64,000 nt of DNA from Actinokineospora inagensis DSM 44258 (lineage in GTDB: Bacteria; Actinomycetota; Actinomycetes; Mycobacteriales; Pseudonocardiaceae). Positions 1 to 8,962 of the stretch are shown here, piece after piece. The notes below the pieces were generated by a model. It searched no databases, was not told the origin of the DNA, and was given only the letters and a program-made list of their open reading frames with translations. Where the stretch lies: contig NZ_KI519517.1 of assembly GCF_000482865.1 (NCBI RefSeq), positions 288,187 to 352,186 on the forward strand, read 5' to 3'. Both the position numbers and the translations under genes were made by a program. Each line of letters begins with the position of its first letter. The first letter of the stretch is position 1.

Positions 1-322
1 CCCCGACCCGTTCGCGGTCGTCATCAGCCGCGATGACGTCGCCAACGGCAAACCCCACCCGGAGCCCTACCTGACCGGATGCGCGGCCATCGACGTGCCA
101 CCGGAACGCACCCTCGTGTTCGAGGACTCACTCAGCGGCGTGCGATCAGCCGTCGCGGCGGGCACCACCTGCGTCGCGATCGGCGACCCCGCCCTCACTG
201 CGGCAGGCGCGATCGCCTCGGTCGAGGACTTCACCGGGCTGTCGCTGGAACGGTCCGTCCCCGGGGAGTTCCGGCTAAACGGGGTTGCCGCGCCAATCGC
301 CATCCGGGCCACCGCGCGTTGA
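1..322 (+). CDS. HAD-superfamily phosphatase (beta-phosphoglucomutase-like), 3' part only
   Basis: The reading frame is open from base 2 at the left edge, so the 5' part lies outside the window. The visible C-terminal ~106 residues carry HAD motif III as GKPHPEPY and motif IV as FEDSLSGVRSA, the layout of the beta-phosphoglucomutase/phosphoglycolate phosphatase subfamily (cap-type HAD). Such enzymes use an N-terminal aspartate nucleophile, not visible here, to dephosphorylate small phosphometabolites in the cytoplasm. The substrate cannot be told from this fragment. The stop is TGA at 320-322, and the next gene lies about 270 bp downstream. Confidence 0.85.
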   Translation, partial: PDPFAVVISRDDVANGKPHPEPYLTGCAAIDVPPERTLVFEDSLSGVRSAVAAGTTCVAIGDPALTAAGAIASVEDFTGLSLERSVPGEFRLNGVAAPIAIRATAR

Positions 323-590
323 TTGGCCTCCGCCCCTATTGGACCTGAACGGGTTTCACCGCCGGGAAATTGGCCGATAATCGTCGGCGTGTTCAGTGTC
401 GGGTTTTCTGTCTGTGAAAAACCGCGATAGCGGTGGGCCTTGTCTGCGCCACGGGACAGGTAGGAGAGTGCTTTTCCAGCGGTCCGGTGTCCCCCCGGTC
501 GCTCCGGGGATTGGTGGACTGGGAATGCGCGGCAACGTTATTCCCATAACTCCTGCGTGCATCGAACCCGGTTGGAGAAAGCGTGGATTC

Positions 591-1799
591 ATGGCTATCA
601 CCCTGAGGAAGGGCCTGATCGCGGGTATCGCGGCGAGCGCGGTGCTCCCGGTGGCGATCTTCGCGGGCGGGGCGTCGGCGACGGCGGCGCAGCAGGCACC
701 GAGGTACCAGCCGGAGATGGTGGCCGCGTTGGCCAAGACGCTCGGTGTGGACGAGAAGGCCGCGGTCGCACGGCTGGATCACGAGGCCGACCAGCAGCAG
801 AAGCTGGACGGGCTCACCCGCGGCGGGCTGCACGCGGATGGCACTTTCGTCGACTCGAACGGCAATCTCACCGTCAACGCGGTGGACGCCGCGTCGGCGG
901 ACAAGGCCAGGTCGGCGGGGCTGTCGGTGCGTACGGCGGCGCGTGGCGAGGCGGCGCTGGACCGGATCCAGGCGCAGCTCGACCAGGTCGCCGCCCGGCA
1001 GGTGCCCGCGGGCGTGGCGTCGTGGAGCGTGGACGTGGCCGCCGACGTGGTCGAGGTCGAGGTCGCGGACGGGTCGAAGCCCGCCGCCAAGGCGTTCCTG
1101 GCGGACGCCGCGAAATACGGTTCGGCCGTGCGCGTGGTCACCGGGCAGGAGCTGCAGACGCAGGCCACGGTGTACCCGGGCAGCAAGATGACCATCAACG
1201 GCGGTAGCGGCTACTGCTCGGTCGGGTTCGGCGCGCGCAACTCGTCCGGCACGCAGTACCTGGTCAGCGCGGGTCACTGCATCGCGGGCCTGCCGAGCCT
1301 GTACTACAACAACTCGATCTTCGCCCGCGGCACCGCGACCCGGTTCAAGGTGGGCACCAGCAGTGTGGACATGGGCGTGGCGGCGGTGACCTCGGGCAAC
1401 TCGATCGCCACCCAGGTCGGCACCTGGGGTGCCCAGGGCACCATCGCGGTGAAGGGCGGCAGCCGCGCGGCCGTCGGCGCCTCGATCTGCAAGTCCGGCG
1501 CCACCAGCGGTTGGACCTGCGGCAGCGTCAAGGCCTATAACGTCACGGTCACCTACACCGACCAGAACGGCGGCCCGGACACCGTGGTCAAGGGCCTGGG
1601 CAGCTCCACCGTCTGCACCGCCCCCGGCGACAGCGGCGGCGCCTACATCTCCGGCAACCAGGCCCAGGGCATGACCTCCGGCGGCCCGACCGGCCAGACC
1701 TGCACGTTCAACGGCGGCAACCAGAGCGGGAAGTCCTCGTACTTCCAGCCGCTGAGCGACGCCCTGTCCTACTACGGCCTGACCCTCAACGTCGGCTGA
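591..1799 (+). CDS. Secreted streptogrisin/alpha-lytic-type serine protease (S1 family) with pro-domain
   Basis: 402 residues from ATG 591, preceded by GGAGAAAG. The frame is open further upstream, but only this start puts a signal peptide (basic ITLRKG, hydrophobic core, cleavage near ASATA) at the N-terminus. After it comes an alpha-lytic-protease-type pro-region (to about residue 200), then a mature chymotrypsin-fold domain. The catalytic triad is visible: His229 in SAGHC, Asp260 in SVDMGV and Ser348 in GDSGGAY. Paired cysteines (YCSVG/GHC and VCTAPGDSGG/QTCTF) match streptogrisins. The enzyme should be exported, fold with help of the pro-region and degrade extracellular protein. It is monocistronic, with a strong hairpin immediately downstream. 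Confidence 0.93.
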   Translation: MAITLRKGLIAGIAASAVLPVAIFAGGASATAAQQAPRYQPEMVAALAKTLGVDEKAAVARLDHEADQQQKLDGLTRGGLHADGTFVDSNGNLTVNAVDAASADKARSAGLSVRTAARGEAALDRIQAQLDQVAARQVPAGVASWSVDVAADVVEVEVADGSKPAAKAFLADAAKYGSAVRVVTGQELQTQATVYPGSKMTINGGSGYCSVGFGARNSSGTQYLVSAGHCIAGLPSLYYNNSIFARGTATRFKVGTSSVDMGVAAVTSGNSIATQVGTWGAQGTIAVKGGSRAAVGASICKSGATSGWTCGSVKAYNVTVTYTDQNGGPDTVVKGLGSSTVCTAPGDSGGAYISGNQAQGMTSGGPTGQTCTFNGGNQSGKSSYFQPLSDALSYYGLTLNVG

Positions 1800-1806
1800 T
1801 CCCCGG

Positions 1807-1844
1807 CACTGTCGCCGTCACCCGTCGGGGTGGCGGCGACAGTG
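1807..1844 (+). terminator. Hairpin terminator after the protease gene
   Basis: CACTGTCGCCG (1807-1817) pairs perfectly with CGGCGACAGTG (1834-1844), and CACCC/GGGTG can extend the stem inside the loop. It begins 8 bp after the protease stop codon. There is no clear U-tract, as is common in high-GC actinomycetes. Confidence 0.8.
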
Positions 1845-1895
1845 TTGTGCGGGTGATACTCGCTCCCCCCGGCCGCCGAGAGAAGGGAGCGCTCC

Positions 1896-2816
1896 GTGAC
1901 CGCGTTCCCCCAAGACCAGGACGAAGTGCTGCGCAAGGAGACCTTCAGCGAGGCGCTACGGGCCGCGATCCACCGCCGGGACCTGACCCTGGACCGGATC
2001 CGCAGCCGACTCGCCGCGCGCGGGGTGGACGTCAGCCTCGCCACCCTCAGTTACTGGCAGCAGGGCCGCAGCCGCCCCGAACGGGCGAAGTCACTGCGCG
2101 CGCTGCGCGAGTTGGAGGCCATCCTCAACCTCCCGTCGAACGCCCTGTTCGACCTGCTGGACCCGCCGAAACCACGCGGCCGCCTGGTGGGCCTGGCCAA
2201 CGGCGTCACCGGCGCCCGCCTCTACGGCGACAACTCCCCGATCCGGGGCGTCCTGGGCGGCTCCTTCGAACACTTCAACGACGGCATCCAGCCGATGAGC
2301 CTCGCCGAGACCTGCGAGGTCGACGCGAGCCGGTCCCTGCGCCGCATCACCACCGTCCACGTCCTGCGCGCCATCCACCCCGACCAGGACCGCTTCCTCG
2401 TCGTCCACGGTGTGGATGAAGGCGACGCCATGCCCACCGACATCCGCGTCCACACCGGCCACCTCGGCGACACCCGCATCGACACCGCCAACGGCTTCTT
2501 CGCCGCCGACATCCACTTCGGCCGGGTGCTGGCCAAAAACGAAACCACCATCGTCGAATACGAAACCGTACTCGGCGAGAGCCCCACCCCCTCCCGCTTC
2601 CACGAACACCGCTTCCGCACCCCCGTACACAGCGTCCTCCTCCGCGCCCGCTTCGCCCCAGACGCTTTACCAGCCCGCTGCTACGCCTATTACCGAGACT
2701 CGGTACCGTCATCCGCCAAACAACGCCGCCGCTTGGCGATTGACGGTTCCCATACGGTGCATTCATTCTTGCCGAGGTGTGCGCCCGGGGTGCACGGGTT
2801 TTCCTGGCAGTGGTAA
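1896..2816 (+). CDS. Actinobacterial helix-turn-helix (XRE-like) regulator
   Basis: 306 residues from GTG 1896, with AGAAGGGAG about 7 bp upstream. Residues ~15-75 look like a HTH segment (RSRLAARGVDVSLATLSYW followed by QQGRSRPERAK), the pattern of XRE-type regulators in actinomycetes. The rest is a ligand- or partner-binding region of unknown function. It has the CYAYYRD and VHGFSW end motifs I associate with this actinobacterial family, so the 3' end looks intact. An IS element begins 28 bp after the stop. Target genes are not apparent; the function as a DNA-binding regulator is inferred from the HTH only. Confidence 0.7.
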   Translation: MTAFPQDQDEVLRKETFSEALRAAIHRRDLTLDRIRSRLAARGVDVSLATLSYWQQGRSRPERAKSLRALRELEAILNLPSNALFDLLDPPKPRGRLVGLANGVTGARLYGDNSPIRGVLGGSFEHFNDGIQPMSLAETCEVDASRSLRRITTVHVLRAIHPDQDRFLVVHGVDEGDAMPTDIRVHTGHLGDTRIDTANGFFAADIHFGRVLAKNETTIVEYETVLGESPTPSRFHEHRFRTPVHSVLLRARFAPDALPARCYAYYRDSVPSSAKQRRRLAIDGSHTVHSFLPRCAPGVHGFSWQW

Positions 2817-2844
2817 CCGGGCATCACCGGATTTGCGTTACACA

Positions 2845-3736
2845 GAGGGTTATTCAGGTGGATTCTGGTCACGCCCCTGTGATCATCAATGTGGGGGCGG
2901 TTGATAGGGACAGCGGCCGGTTTGGGAGAGTTCGGTTATCACGCCAGAGACTCTCAACGAACGGACCGCCTGACATGTGTCATGCCACCGGCCTGGCGCG
3001 GGTCTCCATCGAGAACGTGTGTGCCGCGATTCACCACGGAACCGGCGGGCCGACTCGACGGTGGCCGCCGGTGTCGGGGTTGTTCACCTCGGTGGTGGTC
3101 ACCTTGGCCTATCTGCGCCGTGATCGCGTTCAGGCGGAGTTGGCGGAGGCGTTCGGTGTGTCGCGGTCGACGATCAGCCGCGCGATCACGGCATTGACTC
3201 CCGTGCTGGGTGAGATTCTCCATGACTGCATCCCCACGGCCGACGACGTGGACGACGAGGTCCGGCCCATCGTGGATGGGACTCTGTTGCCGTGCCGGTC
3301 GTGGGCGTCGCGGCCCGGCCTGTACTCGAAGCGGCATCGTCGGACCCGGGGTCGACGTGCAGGTCGCGTGTACCGTGGGTGGTCGGATCGCGTGGGTGTC
3401 GGATCCGATCGACGGCCGCCATCACGGCATGCACCGCATCAGACGGTCGGGAGTCTTGGACGGTCGGGACACCAGGACATGGCTCGGCGACAAAGGCCAC
3501 ATCGGCAGTGACATGATCACTCCCTTCCGCAAGCCACGCGAACGTGAGCAACCGCGGTGGCGGAAAGACGTCAACTTCCACCACAACAAGATCCGTGTGG
3601 CCGTCGAACGAGTCATCGCCCACCTGAAGACCTGGCGCGTCCTCCACACCGACTACCGGAGACCACCCAACACGTTCCCGGCCACCATCACGGCAGTCAT
3701 CGGACTCTACTTCTACGCACGCTCTGAATAACCCTC
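2845..3736 (+). mobile_element. IS5-family-like insertion sequence (~0.89 kb)
   Basis: A 13-bp perfect terminal inverted repeat bounds the element: GAGGGTTATTCAG at 2845-2857 and CTGAATAACCCTC at 3724-3736. The right repeat contains the transposase stop codon. Size, small DDE transposase and terminal repeats match IS5-group elements (IS427/IS1031-like). No unambiguous target-site duplication could be read from the flanks. It sits between the HTH regulator and the cupin gene and disrupts no visible gene. Confidence 0.85.
2975..3731 (+). pseudogene. IS5-like transposase, coding region split by a +1 frameshift
   Basis: The N-terminal part (from ATG 2975) has a helix-turn-helix (AELAEAFGVSRSTISRAI) and the first DDE aspartate in PIVDGTLLPC. 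The similarity then continues in another frame from about 3350 (GVDVQVACTVGG, WLGDKGHIG with the second aspartate, and FHHNKIRVAVERVIAHLKTW near the catalytic glutamate). Joining the halves needs a +1 shift around 3345-3355, near the acc-cgg-ggt run. IS5-group elements sometimes use programmed frameshifting, so this could be functional recoding rather than decay, but no classical slippery heptamer was seen. Confidence 0.75.
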
Positions 3737-3791
3737 ATAGTGCGCCAAGGTCCGAAGGGGAGCAGTTCACGGGCGTGTGCGGCGGCCGCTG

Positions 3792-4241
3792 CTAATCGAG
3801 GGGGAGTTCGACCGGGGCCCAGAGGCTGGGGAGGTTGACCACGACCCCCTCCTGGCTGCTTCGCGCGATGATGACCACGGCGGGTTCGTCGCCGGGGTTT
3901 TCTTCGCGGTGGGGGACGTAAGGGGGGACGAAGACGTAGTCGCCGGGGCCGGTTTCCAGGCGGACTTCCTGGTCGCCGTCGGCGAAGACGAAGACGGGGT
4001 GGCCGGATTTGATGTAGATGGCGGTTTCGGCTTCGCCGTGGTGGTGGTCGCCGGAGTTGGTGGCGGGGGCGACGTGGGTTTCGCCCATCCAGACTTTGGT
4101 GGAGCCGACGGTTTTGCCGGAGACGGCTTCCAGTCGGCGCATGCCGGTGGTCTGGTTGGTGTCGCCGGTGAGGTCGGTGGCACGGATGTGGCGGAGGGGG
4201 CGGTGCCAGTGTTCGGTGCCCGCCACTCGGTCGTCGGTCAT
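3792..4241 (-). CDS. Cupin-domain protein (small beta-barrel metalloprotein)
   Basis: 149 residues from ATG 4241, preceded by AGGAG with good spacing; this start was chosen over an upstream in-frame ATG because of the ribosome site. Cupin motif 1 is visible as GDHHHGEAETAIYIKSG (metal-binding His/His/Glu) and motif 2 as PGDYVFVPPYVPHREEN (His). Such single-domain cupins bind a divalent metal and act as dioxygenases, isomerases or ligand sensors. It is the last gene of the minus-strand oxidation operon, 20 bp after the hydrolase stop codon, so it probably handles an intermediate of the same pathway. The reaction is unknown. Confidence 0.82.
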   Translation of the reverse strand: MTDDRVAGTEHWHRPLRHIRATDLTGDTNQTTGMRRLEAVSGKTVGSTKVWMGETHVAPATNSGDHHHGEAETAIYIKSGHPVFVFADGDQEVRLETGPGDYVFVPPYVPHREENPGDEPAVVIIARSSQEGVVVNLPSLWAPVELPLD

Positions 4242-4261
4242 GGTGTTGCTCCTGTCTGGGG

Positions 4262-4969
4262 TCACCAACTGCTGGACTCGACCGTGATCACCGGGACGAG
4301 CCCGTTGCCGAGGGTTTCCAGGAAACTCACGACCTCCGCGGCGACCGAGCGGTGTTGTCGGTCGTTGAGCACGTCGTGGTGTGCGCCGCGCACGACCGAC
4401 AGCCGGGCTCTCGGCAATCCTGCCACCGCCTCGGCCAGGGCGGCGCGGTCGGCGAGGGGGTCTTCGTCACCGATGAGGACGAGGACCGGGAGGTCGGTGG
4501 ACACGCTGGTCAGGGTGTCGGGGAGCGTCGAGCGGAGTGCGCCCCGTGCGACGCCGGGGTCCCCGGTCAGCACCTCGCGGTGGACGGGGCACGACGTGCG
4601 GACGTCGAGTTCGTCGGTCCAGTCCTCGACGGTGGCCGCGTGGCCGGGCAGTCCGGCGAGTACGAGGGCGTCGGCCGTCCACGGCACGTCCGCCAGACCC
4701 GCCAGCATGGCCGCGCCGCTGTCGGCGCCGACCAGGACCAAGGGGCGGACGACGTCGTCGACCGACTCGCCCAGCCCGGCCGCGAACCGCTGCGAGGCGT
4801 CCTCGTCGAGCTGGGGCGGGTCGACGACCCGGACCTGGTACGCGTCGGCCGCGAGCCGGGTGGCGAACCGGACGTAGGTCGCCCTGGTCTCACCCCGCCC
4901 CGGTACGACGACGACGGTGCCGCGAACGCGCAGCCCGGTCGGGACGGGGAACTCGGTGTGCGGGCTCAC
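4262..4969 (-). CDS. Alpha/beta-hydrolase fold protein
   Basis: 235 residues from GTG 4969, with AAAGGAGCC upstream and a 4-bp GTGA overlap with the preceding monooxygenase. The fold is suggested by the N-terminal VVVVPGRGET strand-turn, the elbow region VLVGADSGAAML, an acid-containing loop VLIGDEDPLAD and the C-terminal histidine in VRGAHHDV. The nucleophile elbow reads A-D-S-G-A rather than the usual G-x-S-x-G, so Ser may sit in a modified elbow. It would hydrolyse an ester or thioester product of the oxygenases encoded upstream. Substrate unknown. Confidence 0.78.
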   Translation of the reverse strand: MSPHTEFPVPTGLRVRGTVVVVPGRGETRATYVRFATRLAADAYQVRVVDPPQLDEDASQRFAAGLGESVDDVVRPLVLVGADSGAAMLAGLADVPWTADALVLAGLPGHAATVEDWTDELDVRTSCPVHREVLTGDPGVARGALRSTLPDTLTSVSTDLPVLVLIGDEDPLADRAALAEAVAGLPRARLSVVRGAHHDVLNDRQHRSVAAEVVSFLETLGNGLVPVITVESSSW

Positions 4970-5970
4970 CGCGGGCTCCTTTCCGCGGCCGGGTGCCACC
5001 CGAGGGCGGGGGCGACCTCGGTCGCGATGAGTTCGAGTGCCCGGATCGCGACATCCTGATCCGGTACGGCGGGGTTGAACTGGGTGATCAAATCGGTGGC
5101 GACGGGCAGCACCCGTTCGCGGGACAACGCCTCGACGATCTCGTCCGGGTGCCCGTAGAACGAGTGGAACCGCCGCAGGGCCTCGTCGACGTCCAGGGCC
5201 GCCGGGAAGCCGCTGAACCGCTGGGCGGCCTGGTGCACGTCCGCGGCGATGTGGGCCAGCGCGGTCCGCCGGTCCTTGGCGGGGAAGACGAACCTGGACA
5301 GGCCGATGCGCGGCGGTCGGGGCTGAGTCCACGCGGCGAGGTACGCGTCGGCCCACGGTCGCTGTACGTCGTCGGTGGGTTCGTCGTAGCCGTAGGCGGC
5401 TCGGTTCAACAGCAGGTTCGAGCCCGCGGCGGCGGCGTACTCCGCGCCCGCCGCGCTGAACACGCCCTGCCAGATCCGGTCGTCGAACCCGCTCGCCGGT
5501 GGCTGGATCGTGAAGCCAGTCGACCCCACCTCCTCGTTCGCCAGCGCCCGGCGCAGCACCGCGAGACCCTCGGTGGTCAGCTCCCGTTTGCGCGCGATGT
5601 CCCGCCCGAACGCCGCGTACTCCGCCGGACTGCCGCCGCTGCCCACCCCGACCTCGACCCGTCCGCCGCTGAGCAGGTCGACGACCGAGATGTCCTCGGC
5701 CAGCCGGACCGGGTCTTCCAGCGGCAGCACGGTGATCGCCGTCCCCAAGCGGATGCGGCTGGTCCGGGCGGCGGCGTGCGCCAGGAAGGTCCACGGTGAG
5801 GACAGGCCGCCGCCACCGAGCGGGACGTGGTGCTGCGCCACCCACCCGATGTCGAACCCCAGTTCGTCCGCGACCACGAACAGTTCTTGGGCGTTGCGGT
5901 AGGTCTGGGCCACGTCGTCGCCGCGACCTTGCACGTGGGTCAGGAATCCGAGGCGGAACCGGGTCGTCAT
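4966..5970 (-). CDS. Luciferase-like FMN-dependent monooxygenase, CE1758-like family
   Basis: 334 residues from ATG 5970. The N-terminus (LGFLTHVQGRG), the WVAQHHVP motif, the RIRLGTAITVLPLEDPVRLAEDISVVDLLSGGR block and VGVGSGG are hallmarks of bacterial luciferase-type (LLM) flavin monooxygenases. The overall pattern resembles the CE1758 subgroup. These enzymes use reduced FMN and O2 to oxygenate small substrates and need a separate flavin reductase. Start and stop overlap neighbours by 4 bp on both sides (ATGA and GTGA), implying translational coupling within the operon. Confidence 0.88.
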   Translation of the reverse strand: MTTRFRLGFLTHVQGRGDDVAQTYRNAQELFVVADELGFDIGWVAQHHVPLGGGGLSSPWTFLAHAAARTSRIRLGTAITVLPLEDPVRLAEDISVVDLLSGGRVEVGVGSGGSPAEYAAFGRDIARKRELTTEGLAVLRRALANEEVGSTGFTIQPPASGFDDRIWQGVFSAAGAEYAAAAGSNLLLNRAAYGYDEPTDDVQRPWADAYLAAWTQPRPPRIGLSRFVFPAKDRRTALAHIAADVHQAAQRFSGFPAALDVDEALRRFHSFYGHPDEIVEALSRERVLPVATDLITQFNPAVPDQDVAIRALELIATEVAPALGWHPAAERSPR

Positions 5971-7634
5971 GCCTCTGCTCCCGTGGCGCCGACGAGTTCC
6001 GCCGCCCGGTCCAGTGTGCCGCCGAGGACACGGTCGAACACCGCCGCCGCGCCACCGGCGGGGAGTGTGGTCCCGCGCCAGGCGACGTGCTGGTCGGGGC
6101 GGATGAGGACATCGCCGTCCCCGTACAGTTCCCGCGCCGCCGGCTCGGTCAGGTGGACGACGGTGAACGGCAGCGACCGCGTGGAAGCCTCGACGATGAA
6201 GGCGTGTTCGGTATCGCGGTTCTCGGTCAGCGACAACAGGGCGAACTTGTCGCCGATCCGGTCGTACAACGTGCCGCCGTACGGGTCGACCAGGCCGTTG
6301 GGGGCGCGGTGGCCGGGACGCGGGTCGTCGGCGTACACATCCGCGCGCCACGGCTGCTCGACCTGGTCGTCCTCGTACCAGATCACCGGGGACCGGTCGT
6401 AGCGCTCGTCGAAGGTCACGCCGTCAGAACCCAGCCGGTTGGCCCGGATGAGGTCGCCGATCGCGGCTCGGCGGTCGTTGGCGTCCTGGCTGACGTCGTC
6501 GTCGGCGGGGACGCCGAGGGCGCGGATCTCGGCGAGGGTGGCCTGGTTGCGACGAGACCGGTCGAGTGCGTAGTCGGCCACCCGCCAGTTGTGCGGGCGG
6601 CGCTCGCTGTCGTACGAGTCGAGCAGCGCGTCGGCGGCGTACCCGGCGAGGACGGCGGCCAGTTTCCAGCCCAGGTTGACCACGTCGCCGAAGCCCTCGC
6701 CGAGGTTGCCGCCCGGGGTCCGCACGTGCGCGGCGTCGCCCGCCAGCAGGACCCGGCCCGCGCGGAAGGTCTCCGCGACCCGGGTGGCGTGGTAGAAGGT
6801 GGTGGCGGAAGCCAGTTCCAGGTCCAGGTCGAACCCGAAGGACGCCCGAGCGGTCGCCAGAAGGTCCTCTGTGGACGGTTGGTGGTCGAGCGGGAACGGT
6901 CCGGCGTACACCCGCCATTCGCGGGGGGAGATCGCCGCGAGGAAGCCGTCCGCGTGCTGGTTGAACACGATGTTGGTGCCGCTGGGCGCCGGGCCGACGC
7001 GGTCGGAGATGTCCCCGGTGCGCACGACCAGCCGCAGCCGCTTCTCCGGCGCGTGCTCGCCCTGCCGGGTGATGCCCGCGAGCGCCCGGACGGTGCTGCT
7101 CCCGCCGTCCGCGCCGATGACGTACCGCGCCCGCACCACCTTCTCCCCGAACACCGCGTCGACACCGGTGGCGTCCTCGTGCAACTCCGTCAACCGCCAT
7201 CCGCCGGACACGCTGACCCCGCGCGCGGCCAGGTGCCGCAGGAATACTTGCTGCAGAGCGGTTTGCGGCCGACGGATGGCCTCCTCTGTGGACACCCCGC
7301 CGCCGAACGACGGCCTGCGGTTGGGTACCAGCTCGTGTCCCACCAGTGAGGTGACCAGGCGGATGCCCTGGTTCCACTCGGGCGGGAACGTCCACTCGTC
7401 GCGGATCGACTGCAGCACACCCCACCGGCGGAAGTGCTCGACCACCCGCTGGGTGTGCCCCATCGCCCCCGCGCGGACCAAGGTCGCCCCCGCCGCCCGG
7501 TCGACGACGGCGACGTCCACCCCCCGACCGCTCAGTTCCAGCGCCGCCGCCAGCCCGACCGGACCCGCGCCGACGACCAGCACATCCACGTCGGCGGGCG
7601 GTGTCGACACCGGGAACAGCACGTCGCCGGGCAT
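5967..7634 (-). CDS. FAD-dependent aromatic-type monooxygenase (PheA/TfdB-like)
   Basis: 555 residues from ATG 7634. The N-terminal Rossmann motif is VVGAGPVGLAAALELSGRG, a DG motif sits in YVIGADGGSSTVR, and the GD motif in LLAGDAAHVRTPGGNLGEGF, all in the order of class A flavoprotein hydroxylases. A thioredoxin-like C-terminal region follows, as in phenol hydroxylases. The enzyme should use NAD(P)H, FAD and O2 to hydroxylate an activated ring or similar substrate. It overlaps both neighbours by ATGA, so it is part of the same oxidation pathway as the luciferase-like enzymes. Substrate not deducible. Confidence 0.9.
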   Translation of the reverse strand: MPGDVLFPVSTPPADVDVLVVGAGPVGLAAALELSGRGVDVAVVDRAAGATLVRAGAMGHTQRVVEHFRRWGVLQSIRDEWTFPPEWNQGIRLVTSLVGHELVPNRRPSFGGGVSTEEAIRRPQTALQQVFLRHLAARGVSVSGGWRLTELHEDATGVDAVFGEKVVRARYVIGADGGSSTVRALAGITRQGEHAPEKRLRLVVRTGDISDRVGPAPSGTNIVFNQHADGFLAAISPREWRVYAGPFPLDHQPSTEDLLATARASFGFDLDLELASATTFYHATRVAETFRAGRVLLAGDAAHVRTPGGNLGEGFGDVVNLGWKLAAVLAGYAADALLDSYDSERRPHNWRVADYALDRSRRNQATLAEIRALGVPADDDVSQDANDRRAAIGDLIRANRLGSDGVTFDERYDRSPVIWYEDDQVEQPWRADVYADDPRPGHRAPNGLVDPYGGTLYDRIGDKFALLSLTENRDTEHAFIVEASTRSLPFTVVHLTEPAARELYGDGDVLIRPDQHVAWRGTTLPAGGAAAVFDRVLGGTLDRAAELVGATGAEA

Positions 7635-8962
7635 CAGGCGGTCACCAGGGTGTGCCGGTTGGCCGGGATCGGCAGGCCGAGGTTGCCGCGCAGCGTGTCC
7701 GCCTCGTACTCGGTGCGGTACAGGCCGCGCTCCTGCAGCAGCGGGATCACGCCGTCCACGAAGAGGGACAGGTCCTCGTCGTTGCGGAACGCGAGGTTGA
7801 TCCCGTCGAACGTGCCCGCCGCGAACCACTGCTCGATGGTGTCGGCGACCGTCTTCGGCGAACCCACGAACGGCGACTTCTTGCGCTCGTTGAAGGTGGC
7901 CACGACCTGGCGCAGCGTCAGACCCTCGGTCTTGGCGCGCTCGATGATCCGCGCCGCCCCGGTCCGGCCGCCGCGCTCGGCCAGGTGCGCCACGTCCGGG
8001 AACGGGGCGTCCAGGTCGTACTGGCTGAAGTCGTGCGCGCCGAACGCCCGCCCGAGCAGGCCGACGTTGCGGTCGAAGTCGTCGTCCTCGGCGAAGATGT
8101 CCGCTTCCCGGCGCTGCGCGGCGGCGTCGGTGCCGCGCACGACCGGTCCACCGTGGATGAAGATCTTGATGTGGTCGGGGTCGCGGCCGGTGAGGGCCGT
8201 GCGCCGCTTGATGTCCGTATAGTACGCATGTGCGTCCTCAATGGACCCACCGGGCGCGTAGATGCCCTCCGCCACCTGGGCGGCGAGGTTGCGGCCCTCC
8301 TCGGAGACGCCGGCCTGGAAGATCACCGGTTGGCCCTGCGGCGACCGGGACAGGTTCAGCGGGCCGTCCACCCGGAAGTGCTCGCCCGCGTGGTTGAGCG
8401 CGTGCAGCTTCGACGGGTCGAGGAACACGCCGTGCTCGACGTCGGCGGGGAAGGCGTCGTCCTCATAGGAATCCCACAGGCCGCGCACGACCTGGACCGA
8501 CTCCAGGGCGCGGCCGTACCGGGTCGCGTAGTCGAGGTGCTCCTCCAGGCCGTAGTTGCGGCTGGTGCCGGTGTCGAAGCTGGTCACCACGTTCCACCCG
8601 GCGCGGCCGCCGCTGATGTGGTCGAGCGAGGCGAACCGGCGGGCCAGGTTGAACGGCGAGTTGTAGGTGGAGCTGGCGGTGGCGACGAGTCCGATGTGCT
8701 TGGTGTGCGTGGCGACCGCGGACAGCAGTGTCAGCGGTTCGAGCCGGTTCAGGTAGTGCGCCGGGTAGGTGGCGTTGATGAACTGGCTGTCCACGATGAA
8801 CAGCGCGTCGAACAGGGCGTGCTCGGCCGCCTTGGCCTGCGCGATGTAGTAGTTGATGTCGATGCTGGCGTTCTTGGCGACGCCGGGGTCCTTCCACAGG
8901 CCGTGTTGGCCGGGGCCGCCGACGCCGTACGGGTGCAGGGCCAGGTGGAGCTTGCGGGTCAT
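7634..8962 (-). CDS. NtaA/SnaA/DszA-family FMN-dependent monooxygenase (first copy)
   Basis: 442 residues from ATG 8962. Diagnostic segments are GGPGQHGLWKDP, the SASFxxS-equivalent region FIVDSQFINA, LDHISGGRAGWNVVTS and QPVIFQAGVSEEGR near mid-protein. Members of this family (nitrilotriacetate, pristinamycin, dibenzothiophene sulfone and EDTA monooxygenases) take FMNH2 from a separate reductase to cleave C-N or C-S bonds. No flavin reductase gene is visible nearby, so one must be supplied from elsewhere. A paralogue lies at the start of the operon. Stop and start overlap neighbours by 3-4 bp. Confidence 0.92.
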   Translation of the reverse strand: MTRKLHLALHPYGVGGPGQHGLWKDPGVAKNASIDINYYIAQAKAAEHALFDALFIVDSQFINATYPAHYLNRLEPLTLLSAVATHTKHIGLVATASSTYNSPFNLARRFASLDHISGGRAGWNVVTSFDTGTSRNYGLEEHLDYATRYGRALESVQVVRGLWDSYEDDAFPADVEHGVFLDPSKLHALNHAGEHFRVDGPLNLSRSPQGQPVIFQAGVSEEGRNLAAQVAEGIYAPGGSIEDAHAYYTDIKRRTALTGRDPDHIKIFIHGGPVVRGTDAAAQRREADIFAEDDDFDRNVGLLGRAFGAHDFSQYDLDAPFPDVAHLAERGGRTGAARIIERAKTEGLTLRQVVATFNERKKSPFVGSPKTVADTIEQWFAAGTFDGINLAFRNDEDLSLFVDGVIPLLQERGLYRTEYEADTLRGNLGLPIPANRHTLVTA

